DNA of 13,103 nucleotides, from contig JAFGPH010000093.1 in assembly GCA_016926135.1 (NCBI GenBank), positions 1-13,103 of the forward strand, read 5' to 3'. The notes beneath the pieces are model-generated. The model did not search any database and was not told the origin of the DNA. It saw only the letters and a program-made list of their open reading frames with translations. Position 1 is the stretch's first letter. Every line of letters starts with the position of its first letter. The translations under genes were made by a program, and so were the position numbers. Source of the stretch: Deltaproteobacteria bacterium. Lineage in GTDB: Bacteria; Desulfobacterota; DSM-4660; Desulfatiglandales; HGW-15. Below, piece after piece: positions 1 to 5,772 of the stretch.

Positions 1-566
1 AAGGAAAGAAAGGTCCCCGTGGCCGCAAAGACCGCCATGATGTGGTGCAGGTTGTGACCGAACGAGCGGAAGTCCGGGATCTCGTCGATCTTCCGGTTCT
101 CCAGGATCAGGGGCAGATACTCGATGGCGAGGACGCCCAGGTAACAGGTGATGCAGAAGGAAACTTCGGTCAGCATGGAATGGACATTGGCATGCCAGAA
201 GATGAACCAGCCTCTCAGGGGTTGACCGATGTCGATGCCGAGCATAGCCACGGCGCCCGAGTAACAGATGAAACCTACGATCACGGCCGCATTGATGATG
301 TCCTTGAGTTCCTTCTTGCCGATGATATACGTGAGGAAGCCCGTGAAGAAGGCCCCGGCGCCCAGGGCGATGACGGCCAGGTCAAACACGATCCAGAGGG
401 CAAAGGCGAAGATGTTGCTCATGTTGGTCTGATTCAGCCCCTTCCACAGACACAGAAAGGCGCTCAACCCCCCCCAGGCCAGAAGTGCCAGCCACGGCAA
501 GGTCCAGAAAAGAAACTTCCAGGGGGAGCACCTCTTCAAACCTTCCGGGATCAAAGCCGAGTCCAT
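1..566 (-). CDS. qrcD: Qrc complex NrfD-family membrane subunit QrcD (partial, 3' end outside window)
   Basis: This is the N-terminal 188 residues of a polytopic NrfD/PsrC-family protein, the subunit expected to bind menaquinone in the Qrc complex. Full-length relatives have about ten membrane helices. Five hydrophobic segments are visible, near residues 17-41, 52-80, 90-111, 128-151 and 172-188. The segment IDIGQPLRGWFIFWHANVHS (residues 111-130) resembles the conserved Asp...Pro-Arg...His region of NrfD proteins near the quinone site. The start at 566 is chosen because GAGGAGG lies 8 bases upstream; another ATG just upstream is out of frame. The gene begins 38 bases after the qrcC stop, so the two are probably co-transcribed. 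Alone it could be any NrfD homologue (HmeB/DsrP-like); the QrcD call rests on gene order. Confidence 0.85.
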   Translation of the reverse strand, partial: MDSALIPEGLKRCSPWKFLFWTLPWLALLAWGGLSAFLCLWKGLNQTNMSNIFAFALWIVFDLAVIALGAGAFFTGFLTYIIGKKELKDIINAAVIVGFICYSGAVAMLGIDIGQPLRGWFIFWHANVHSMLTEVSFCITCYLGVLAIEYLPLILENRKIDEIPDFRSFGHNLHHIMAVFAATGTFLS

Positions 567-604
567 GAATTCATCCTCCTCGCAGATTCGTCAGTGTGTC
601 GCAT

Positions 605-1387
605 TCAGCCCACGGCCTTGCCGGCCGCGCCCCTCTCCTGGGGCAAATAGTTGTCCGCCGCTTCCCTCACCCACGGGTTGGAACTGAGATAGTACACCTT
701 GGGTTCCGTTCCGAGTCGCTCCAGGAGCCTGAAGGCGTTCGGGCTCTTGGCGAGCTGAGAGACCTTGTGCTTGGGGTTGTTGAGATCCCCGAAGGTGATG
801 GCCTGGGCCGGACAGACTTCGGTGCAGGCCGTGACGTACTCGTGTTCCTCGATTTCTCTTCTTCCCTCCGCATAGGCCTTGGACTTGGCCCTCATGAGAC
901 GGTGGTGGCAGAAGGAGCATTTCTCGACGACCCCTCTCATGCGGGGGGAGACCTCCGGAGAGAGGTATCGCTCCATGCCCTTGGGGAAGATCCCGTCCCA
1001 CCAGTTGAAATATCGGGCGTGGTAAGGGCATGCGGCCTGGCAGTACCGGCAGCCGATGCAGCGGGTGTAAATCTGGCTCACGATCCCGGTCGGGTAATCG
1101 ACGGTCGTGGCGGTAGCCGGGCACACGGAAACGCAGGGGGGATTGTGGTCACAGTGCATGCAGGGCCTGGGAAAGAAGGAATACTCCGTGTCGGGAAAGG
1201 GCTTGCCGTTGTCGATGCGGTAGAGCTGCATCCAGGAGATGCCGCGCTCCTTGTCGGACTCGTCGGGCCTGACGGAGATGTTGTTCTCCGCCGCACATGC
1301 GATCACGCAGGTCCCGCAACCGGTGCACTTGTCCAGGTTGATGACCATTCCGTATTTGTATTTTCCCTTCACCTCTTTCTTCATCAT
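605..1387 (-). CDS. qrcC: Qrc complex periplasmic iron-sulfur subunit QrcC
   Basis: A 260-residue ferredoxin-like protein with 16 cysteines in four groups: 21/24/27/31, 76/79/85/89, 110/113/116/120 and 157/160/188/192. That is enough for four cubane-type clusters, the usual wiring of NrfC/PsrB/DmsB-type electron-transfer subunits. It has no signal peptide or membrane helix, so if it is periplasmic it is probably carried out with the Tat-exported QrcB, as is typical of such partners. Its expected role is to relay electrons between the cytochrome/QrcB side and the quinone site in QrcD. Two adjacent ATGs (1387 and 1384) are possible; GGGGTGA upstream is very close to the first and better spaced for the second. 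It follows qrcB after an unusually repeat-rich 177-base gap and precedes qrcD by 38 bases. Confidence 0.9.
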   Translation of the reverse strand: MMKKEVKGKYKYGMVINLDKCTGCGTCVIACAAENNISVRPDESDKERGISWMQLYRIDNGKPFPDTEYSFFPRPCMHCDHNPPCVSVCPATATTVDYPTGIVSQIYTRCIGCRYCQAACPYHARYFNWWDGIFPKGMERYLSPEVSPRMRGVVEKCSFCHHRLMRAKSKAYAEGRREIEEHEYVTACTEVCPAQAITFGDLNNPKHKVSQLAKSPNAFRLLERLGTEPKVYYLSSNPWVREAADNYLPQERGAAGKAVG

Positions 1388-1413
1388 TCACCCCGTATCA
1401 CCAAGAAAAGACC

Positions 1414-1497
1414 GGAGTGATGGAGTGATGGAGTACTGGAGTACCGGGCAGAAGAGAAAGTCCCGACACTCCGACACTCTGATCCTCCAAATCCTCC
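1414..1497. repeat. Degenerate octamer tandem repeats forming an inverted pair between qrcB and qrcC
   Basis: On the plus strand four 8-base units (GGAGTGAT twice, GGAGTACT, GGAGTACC) fill 1414-1445. A second set in the opposite sense (GACACTCC, GACACTCT, GATCCTCC, then AAATCCTCC) fills 1465-1497. In the qrc transcript the two sets face each other. The innermost pairing is ten contiguous base pairs, including two G-U, around a 15-base loop, and weaker pairing continues outward. No T-run follows, so it does not look like a terminator. It might act as an mRNA stability or processing element within the operon, but that is inference. Confidence 0.7.
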
Positions 1498-1564
1498 AAT
1501 CTGTCTATGTTGCAGCACCATCCTTTGACTCCAAATCATGCCCGCAAGGAGACGGCGACCCGGG

Positions 1565-4066
1565 TCAGACCTTCCTCAGCCTGACTCTCGTCTCCCACCA
1601 GGCCGGCAGTCCGCTGAGCGGATCCCTGCCCCCGTCCAGGATTTCGCACACGTTGGCTCCCTTGCCCCACTGGTATTCGTCGTAGGCCTTGTGCCCCAGT
1701 CCCATGAGCAGGAACAAAACGCCCGGCATGGCGCCCTCGCAAAGGGTGACCCGCACCGACAGGCTGCCCCTGGGGGATTCGATGAGGATGGAATCGCCCT
1801 GTTTCACGCCGTAGTGTGCGGCGGTCCTGGGGTTGATCTCCACAAAGGAGTCCTGCTTCCTCACCTGGGTGTCAAAGAGGGTCTTGTTCAGAAAGTGGGG
1901 ATTGGGCGCCCAGCCGCTGGAGAGGTTGATCAGCTCGTAGGGGATCAGCCGGAGCGGATACCTTTCCCTATCGATCCCTGGGCCGGCCTTCTCGTAATGG
2001 GGTAGGCAGGCCTCGTCTCCCTCCACGGTGATCCCCATCCGGGCCATAGCCGTTTTGGGATCGCTTTCCGCGGCCAACGCCGCCAATGCCTGCTCGACAC
2101 CGGTGCTGTAGAACTCGAATTTGCCCGACGGCGTCTTGAAGAGGGTCTCCCATCGCTTGAATTCATGGAAAGGACGGTACCACATCCCGCCGGCCGCCAT
2201 TTTCTTCCACAGTTCGTCGAAGGATCCGGACCCCGATGACGGGGAAACCCGGTCTTTGAGACCCTTCCAGACCGGTCTGGCGCCGTCGTACCGGGTGAGC
2301 CCGCCGCCCGACTCGAACAGCCCCTTTACCCTGAACTTGAGGGACTCCTCGAAATTCTTCCACGGGAAAGAGGCAGCCACGTTTCCGCCGATCTTTCCGG
2401 CCAGGGCGATGATCACATCGCCGCTCTGCCTGGCGCGATAGAGGGGTTTGACGACCGGCCTGGTCAAGCCGAATAGGGGGTATTGAAGGCCGGCCGGCCA
2501 CACGATGTCTTCCGTCTTTTCCAGGTAGGTCAGGTCCGGGAGAATGAGGTCGGCCATGAGGGCCGTGTCGTCCCTGTAAGGAGAAAAGCTCACGATGTAA
2601 GGGATCTTCTGGGCGGCGTAAGAAAAAGCGCCCCCGTCCGGCAGGCTGTGAACCGGATTGGCCGAGAAGACCAGAAGGAGGTCGACGGGTGACCTTGGGC
2701 ACTGGAGGACGGCTTCGGCAAGGTTGTTGATCAGGGATGGGGTGAAGGGAAAGCCCTTGCTCCCCCCCTGATCGAGGCGGCCCTTCTTGAGGCCCTCCGA
2801 GGCGACGGCATCCTTCTGAACTTCGGGGAAAGGGGTGAGGGGCAAGGGATCGGCCACGATGACCCCACCCGGCTGGTTGATGTTCCCCACCAGGGCGTTC
2901 AGGGCCTGGACGGCCATGAATTCCAGGAGACTCCCGTTGAGGGACCCCTTTCCCTTGCCGCAGATTGCCACCGGGGCCTTGGCCTTTGCGAAATCCAAGG
3001 CCAGAGAAACGATTTCCTTGGTGTCAACGCCTGTAATCCTGGATACCGCCTCGGGAGAGTACTTCCGCAAAACGACGGTCTTGAAGCCCTGGTGCTCCTT
3101 GCCGTCTTTGGAGGTCCAGTCGGTGAACCCGGTGGTGTGATCCGCCACAAAGGAGGTGTTGAAGCGACCTTCCTTGAGGATGACATGGGCAAGCCCCAGG
3201 GCCAGGGCGCCCTCGGTGCCGGGCAGAGGGGCCAGCCATCGATCCGCCTTGGAGGCGGTGTTGGATGCCCTGGATTCGATCTGCACCACCCGGACCTTCT
3301 TCTTCGCCGGGTCATCGTTCCAGAGCCCCCAGGCGTGAATCATCCTTCCCGGCGCCCCCCATCCTTCGATGAGTCCGCACCCGAAGCTGAGGATGAAATC
3401 GGCGTTCTCCAGATCATAGGCCACGGGACCGTCGTTTCCCATCATGAGCCGGTTGGCTGTCCGCACCGTATCCTCGGCACAGGGCATTCGCACGTAGTTG
3501 GGGCTGCCACAGGCATCCATGAGCCTCTGAACAAGGAGGGATATCGTGGTACCGCATCGGTTCCCGTCCACGGCGGCCATGGCCTCTGGTCTCCCCTGCC
3601 GCCTCAGGAGGGAGATCCTGTCGGCCAGTTCCTTGAGGGCCTCATCCCACGTGATCTCCAGGAACGGGCCGGTGCCCCTTGGCCCCACGCGTCTCATGGG
3701 GCCGGTAAAGCGCAGGTTTTCGTTGTAGAGGAGCTGAAGACCGCCGGCCCCCAGCGGGCAGATCCCTCCCGGGTTGACGGGAAAGTCGGTGCGGCCTTCG
3801 ATCTTGACCGCCCGCTCATCCACCTTCCGAACCTCGATCCCGCAGCCTCCCGGGCAGAGCTGGCAGAGGGATTTCTCGTGGGAGACGGCGCCTTCGGCCG
3901 GGACCGGCACCCACGGCCAGGTCTGGGTCCAGATGGCGCTATCGTCCATGAGCTTCCAGGGAAGGGGCGTCAGGTGAATGCCGGCTGCCCCGCCCACCAG
4001 GAGTTTGATGAAATTCCTTCTGTTGAAGGCCGTCCACTTGATGAGATTCTTCACGTTCAAGTCCAT
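1565..4066 (-). CDS. qrcB: Qrc complex molybdopterin-oxidoreductase-like subunit QrcB
   Basis: An 833-residue member of the DMSO-reductase/molybdopterin oxidoreductase family. The N-terminus has a twin-arginine export signal (NRRNFIK, residues 15-21, then a hydrophobic stretch), so the protein should reach the periplasm folded. Cys68, Cys71, Cys75 and Cys103 form the CxxCxxxC...C site for one [4Fe-4S] cluster. The rest covers the family's central and C-terminal domains, ending with a molybdopterin-dinucleotide-binding-type region (about 690-833). In Desulfovibrio vulgaris QrcB is reported to lack molybdenum and to be structural or electron-relaying rather than catalytic; this cannot be judged here from sequence alone. 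The ATG at 4066 lies 12 bases after the qrcA stop with GGGGAAGAG upstream. It could be mistaken for a formate dehydrogenase or polysulfide reductase catalytic subunit; the neighbours argue for Qrc. Confidence 0.92.
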   Translation of the reverse strand: MDLNVKNLIKWTAFNRRNFIKLLVGGAAGIHLTPLPWKLMDDSAIWTQTWPWVPVPAEGAVSHEKSLCQLCPGGCGIEVRKVDERAVKIEGRTDFPVNPGGICPLGAGGLQLLYNENLRFTGPMRRVGPRGTGPFLEITWDEALKELADRISLLRRQGRPEAMAAVDGNRCGTTISLLVQRLMDACGSPNYVRMPCAEDTVRTANRLMMGNDGPVAYDLENADFILSFGCGLIEGWGAPGRMIHAWGLWNDDPAKKKVRVVQIESRASNTASKADRWLAPLPGTEGALALGLAHVILKEGRFNTSFVADHTTGFTDWTSKDGKEHQGFKTVVLRKYSPEAVSRITGVDTKEIVSLALDFAKAKAPVAICGKGKGSLNGSLLEFMAVQALNALVGNINQPGGVIVADPLPLTPFPEVQKDAVASEGLKKGRLDQGGSKGFPFTPSLINNLAEAVLQCPRSPVDLLLVFSANPVHSLPDGGAFSYAAQKIPYIVSFSPYRDDTALMADLILPDLTYLEKTEDIVWPAGLQYPLFGLTRPVVKPLYRARQSGDVIIALAGKIGGNVAASFPWKNFEESLKFRVKGLFESGGGLTRYDGARPVWKGLKDRVSPSSGSGSFDELWKKMAAGGMWYRPFHEFKRWETLFKTPSGKFEFYSTGVEQALAALAAESDPKTAMARMGITVEGDEACLPHYEKAGPGIDRERYPLRLIPYELINLSSGWAPNPHFLNKTLFDTQVRKQDSFVEINPRTAAHYGVKQGDSILIESPRGSLSVRVTLCEGAMPGVLFLLMGLGHKAYDEYQWGKGANVCEILDGGRDPLSGLPAWWETRVRLRKV

Positions 4067-4078
4067 GGCTCTCTTCCC

Positions 4079-4804
4079 CTACTTGTGGCAGACGAAACAG
4101 GCGTTGTTTTGTGGGTGCCCGGTCTTGCTATGACATTCCGCACAGTCGTCCATCTTCATTCGGTCCCAGGGGTTTGATTTGTATCCCGCGATGTTCATCC
4201 CCCAGATGTTCCGGCTGTATTTCGTCAGACGGTTCTGCTGAAAAGGAGGCAGGTTCTCACTCTTTCCGTGATCTCCGTGACAGGTCCGACAATCCAGGTT
4301 TCCCATCTTCACGTGGGCGATGTGGGAGAAGTAGACGCAATCCGGCTGCCGGTAGTAGGAAAGCCAGGGAACCTCCTTCTCCTCCGCGACATATGCCTTG
4401 AGGAATTTCTGCTCCTCCGGGTCTTCGCCGTAGGGGGACTCCGGATCCTCGTGGCACTCCATGCAGGTCTCGAGTTTGGGTATCCCCGAAAAGGTGCCGT
4501 CTTCCCGGAAGGCATGGCAGTAAAGGCACCTTTCCTGTTCCGTATCCCCGCTGATCCCGATATCCGGGTTGATGTGGACTGCGTGGCTGAAGTTGAGAGG
4601 CTGCGGCTGTTTGGAATAGAGGGCCATGGGGAAGAGAATCCAGCCCACGGCGAGTGCAGGGATGAAGCCTGCAAGGAAGTAGACCAGGCCGCTCCCGAAG
4701 GGACGGGCGATCAGGTCAGCGTAATAGGAAAGGATGAGGTCGATGAGAGAAGAAATCCATCCTCCCTTGGGCAACCTCTCAGAAGAGTGCGTTTGGTTTT
4801 CCAT
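4079..4804 (-). CDS. qrcA: Qrc complex membrane-anchored multihaem cytochrome c subunit QrcA
   Basis: A 241-residue cytochrome c with an uncleaved-looking N-terminal membrane anchor (about residues 38-63) and a periplasmic domain. Five CXXCH haem sites are visible: C93-H97, C114-H118, C172-H176, C221-H225 and C236-H240, the last one residue before the C-terminus. FSH motifs at 72-74 and 159-161 are likely distal histidine ligands. QrcA is the expected entry point for electrons from periplasmic type I cytochrome c3. GAGGG lies 8 bases before the ATG. It is the first gene of the qrc cluster and stops 12 bases before qrcB. The D. vulgaris homologue is, to my recollection, described as hexahaem, so a sixth, non-canonical site may exist (see findings). 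A NapC/NrfH-type cytochrome is the alternative, but the order with qrcBCD makes Qrc much more likely. Confidence 0.88.
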   Translation of the reverse strand: MENQTHSSERLPKGGWISSLIDLILSYYADLIARPFGSGLVYFLAGFIPALAVGWILFPMALYSKQPQPLNFSHAVHINPDIGISGDTEQERCLYCHAFREDGTFSGIPKLETCMECHEDPESPYGEDPEEQKFLKAYVAEEKEVPWLSYYRQPDCVYFSHIAHVKMGNLDCRTCHGDHGKSENLPPFQQNRLTKYSRNIWGMNIAGYKSNPWDRMKMDDCAECHSKTGHPQNNACFVCHK

Positions 4805-4825
4805 AGGGATAACCCTCGTCTGACA

Positions 4826-4854
4826 AGTATTGTTTGCAGGAAAGGATATGTAAG
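4826..4854 (-). promoter_or_regulatory. Weak sigma-70-like promoter candidate upstream of qrcA
   Basis: On the minus strand CTTACA (4849-4854) and AATACT (4826-4831) are 17 bases apart, and each matches 4 of 6 consensus positions. The qrcA start codon is 21 bases beyond the -10 box. It is the best spaced pair I found in the AT-richer leader, but such matches occur by chance. Confidence 0.25.
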
Positions 4855-4963
4855 GAAAAACGTGACTTTGGCTATTTACCCGCTCGAGGGCTTTTTGTCA
4901 AGGAAAACAAAAATGATGGAATTGTAAAAAGTCCTACAAAGGCATTCCCTTCATGGTTCGATA

Positions 4964-5030
4964 TCCTTCGATACCTCAGGACAGGCTTCACCATGATCGG
5001 AAAGACCGTGCGTCCTGAGGTATCGAAGGA
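4964..5030. repeat. Dispersed palindromic (REP-like) element, copy 1
   Basis: A perfect 19-base inverted repeat (left arm TCCTTCGATACCTCAGGAC at 4964-4982, right arm 5012-5030) encloses a 29-base spacer containing ATGATCGGAAAG. The same arm sequence recurs at 7205-7223, and a shorter two-armed copy with a similar spacer lies at 7416-7466. It would form a very stable hairpin in RNA or single-stranded DNA from either strand. No T-run follows. It resembles the dispersed intergenic palindromes seen in many bacterial genomes. Confidence 0.85.
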
Positions 5031-5070
5031 CGAACAGGGTGAACGGCGCTTTTACCGTGAAAATACAACC

Positions 5071-5133
5071 CCCTCACCCCGACCCTCTCCCCCCACCTGG
5101 GTGGAGAGGGGGATTTTCATCTGCGGGGGTGAG
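5071..5133. repeat. Nested C/G-rich inverted repeat
   Basis: The inner arms CCCTCTCC (5083-5090) and GGAGAGGG (5103-5110) enclose a second small palindrome, CCACC-TG-GGTGG (5093-5104). The outer arms CTCACCCC and GGGGTGAG (near 5073-5080 and 5126-5133) also pair. The pattern CTCACCCCGACCCTCTCC...GGAGAGGG is a type common in intergenic DNA of GC-rich bacteria. A related but not identical element lies at 11290-11310. Confidence 0.7.
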
Positions 5134-5189
5134 CGGAAGTGTGATCATGAGCGTTTACGATTCCATCGAATATAGAGTGAAGGGTTCCC

Positions 5190-5220
5190 CCTCAACCCCG
5201 TATCCTGCACGGGGTGAGGC
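5190..5220. repeat. Hairpin just downstream of rpsU
   Basis: CCTCA-A-CCCCGT and ACGGGGTGAGG pair over 11 bases with one bulged A, around a 7-base loop (5202-5208). It begins about 33 bases after the rpsU stop on the minus strand. It lacks a following T-run, so it may be an mRNA 3'-end stabilising hairpin or simply another CTCACCCC-type intergenic repeat rather than an intrinsic terminator. Confidence 0.5.
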
Positions 5221-5252
5221 GGCTCTCCGGCAAGCCGTCAAAGACGTTCGCA

Positions 5253-5441
5253 TCAATTGAACTTTCTCATTCTCTTTCTTCGCCGCTTGGCGGCCTTGGC
5301 CTGTTTCTTCTTTTTCTGAACGCTCGGCTTGTCGTAGAAACGTCGCTCCTTGATCTCGGAGAAAAACCCCTCTTTGGTGAGCTTTTTCTTGAGATCCCTC
5401 AGTGCCTTCTCGATTTGATTGTCCTGAACAATGACCTTCAT
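5253..5441 (-). CDS. rpsU: 30S ribosomal protein bS21
   Basis: A 62-residue very basic protein. It matches the bS21 pattern: MKVIVQDN at the start, then ALRDLKKKLTKEGFFSEIKE and RRFYDKPS, then a lysine/arginine tail. bS21 joins the small subunit late, near the 16S rRNA 3' end, and helps initiation. Length is normal for the family. The nearest good Shine-Dalgarno sequence, GGGAGG (5456-5461), is 14 bases from the ATG, which is long. An out-of-frame ATG (5452-5454) sits directly after it. The gene is alone here, not in the enterobacterial rpsU-dnaG-rpoD order. An intrinsic terminator ends only 29 bases upstream of the start, so transcription of rpsU apparently must read through it. Confidence 0.95.
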   Translation of the reverse strand: MKVIVQDNQIEKALRDLKKKLTKEGFFSEIKERRFYDKPSVQKKKKQAKAAKRRRKRMRKFN

Positions 5442-5470
5442 GGTGTCGATCCATGCCTCCCTTTAGAAAG

Positions 5471-5500
5471 AAAAAAGCATCCCCGATCTTCAGGAGATGC
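5471..5500 (-). terminator. Intrinsic terminator immediately upstream of rpsU (candidate attenuator)
   Basis: On the minus strand GCATCTCC (5500-5493) and GGGGATGC (5484-5477) pair over 8 bases (one G-U) around an 8-base loop, followed at once by six T (5476-5471). This is a textbook Rho-independent terminator. The rpsU ATG begins 29 bases after the T-run. It may end a short structured RNA started at the promoter at 5722-5749, and it may be opened by pairing with the hairpin loop at 5600-5611. Confidence 0.85.
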
Positions 5501-5714
5501 CTTCATATGCCTTGCTAGTCACTATCTCAAACCAGGGCCATGTCAACCCTCCGTCCTGTTGCAGCGCGACGTCGTTTGAGACCTTTTTCCCGGCACGTGT
5601 GAAAGCATCTCACACCTCAGTGAAGCCGGGGGTATGATGAAACCGAAAGGCTTCTCCCTGGGATCTGCTCTTCCTTTACTTCCGGTTATGGGAATCACCC
5701 CCTTTGGATACAAA
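5501..5714 (-). promoter_or_regulatory. Structured 5' leader or small RNA upstream of rpsU
   Basis: In minus-strand order four pairings are visible. H1 pairs GGGGGTGAT (5702-5694) with ATCATACCCCC (5638-5628), and inside it AACCG-bulge-AAAGG with CCTTTCGGTT (5650-5641). H2 pairs CCCGGC with GCCGGG (5630-5625 and 5594-5589), capped by GTGTGA/TCACAC with loop GATGCTT. H3 pairs TCTCAAAC with GTTTGAGA (5581-5574 and 5532-5525). An alternative pairing joins H2's apical segment (5611-5600) to the terminator's 5' arm (5505-5494) over 12 bases. H1 and H2 also share three cytosines, so they compete. I do not recognise it as a known riboswitch, 6S, SRP or tmRNA. It is either a cis-acting rpsU leader or an independent RNA with rpsU as read-through. 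Confidence 0.6.
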
Positions 5715-5721
5715 TGTCAGC

Positions 5722-5749
5722 ATCATACAAAGAAAGCATCAATTGTCAA
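5722..5749 (-). promoter_or_regulatory. Strong sigma-70-type promoter for the rpsU leader RNA
   Basis: On the minus strand TTGACA (5749-5744, 6/6 consensus) and TATGAT (5727-5722, 5/6 consensus) are separated by 16 bases. Transcription would start near 5714, downstream of the rlmD stop, and run through the structured leader towards rpsU. It is the best sigma-70 match in the window. Confidence 0.75.
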
Positions 5750-5772
5750 TCAGGTTTAACAAAAAACCATCT

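Larger units (their letters stand above)
4805..5252. other. 448-base gap between rpsU and qrcA: repeats, weak promoter, no gene
   Basis: No convincing coding frame was found. From right to left it holds a hairpin just downstream of rpsU (5190-5220), a nested C/G-rich inverted repeat (5071-5133), a long perfect palindrome with a spacer (4964-5030), about 100 bases of AT-richer sequence with no feature I recognise, and the qrcA leader with a weak sigma-70-like site (4826-4854). There is no T-run after any of the hairpins on the minus strand, so rpsU termination is not clearly explained. The small frames that cross this gap run through the inverted repeats and have no family signature. Confidence 0.6.

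Noticed and set aside
3092..4177. Long plus-strand open frame (361 codons) opposite qrcB, and other long frames antisense to qrcC and rlmD
   Set aside because: They mirror well-supported genes in GC-rich DNA, have no family motifs or ribosome binding sites, and are explained by codon bias on the opposite strand.
5155..5454. 99-codon minus-strand frame overlapping rpsU
   Set aside because: It overlaps bS21 in another frame, its ATG is one base from GGGAGG, and it continues into intergenic repeats.
5521..5546. Second promoter (TTGACA with GATAGT) inside the rpsU leader
   Set aside because: The spacer is only 14 bases and the TTGACA lies inside helix H3. Even if it were used it would still be upstream of the terminator, so the attenuation argument is unchanged.
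5640..5700. CCGGAAG...GGAAGAGCAG in the rpsU leader as an SRP (4.5S) RNA core
   Set aside because: The conserved SRP loop requires a closer match on both sides of a single hairpin; spacing and partner strand do not fit.
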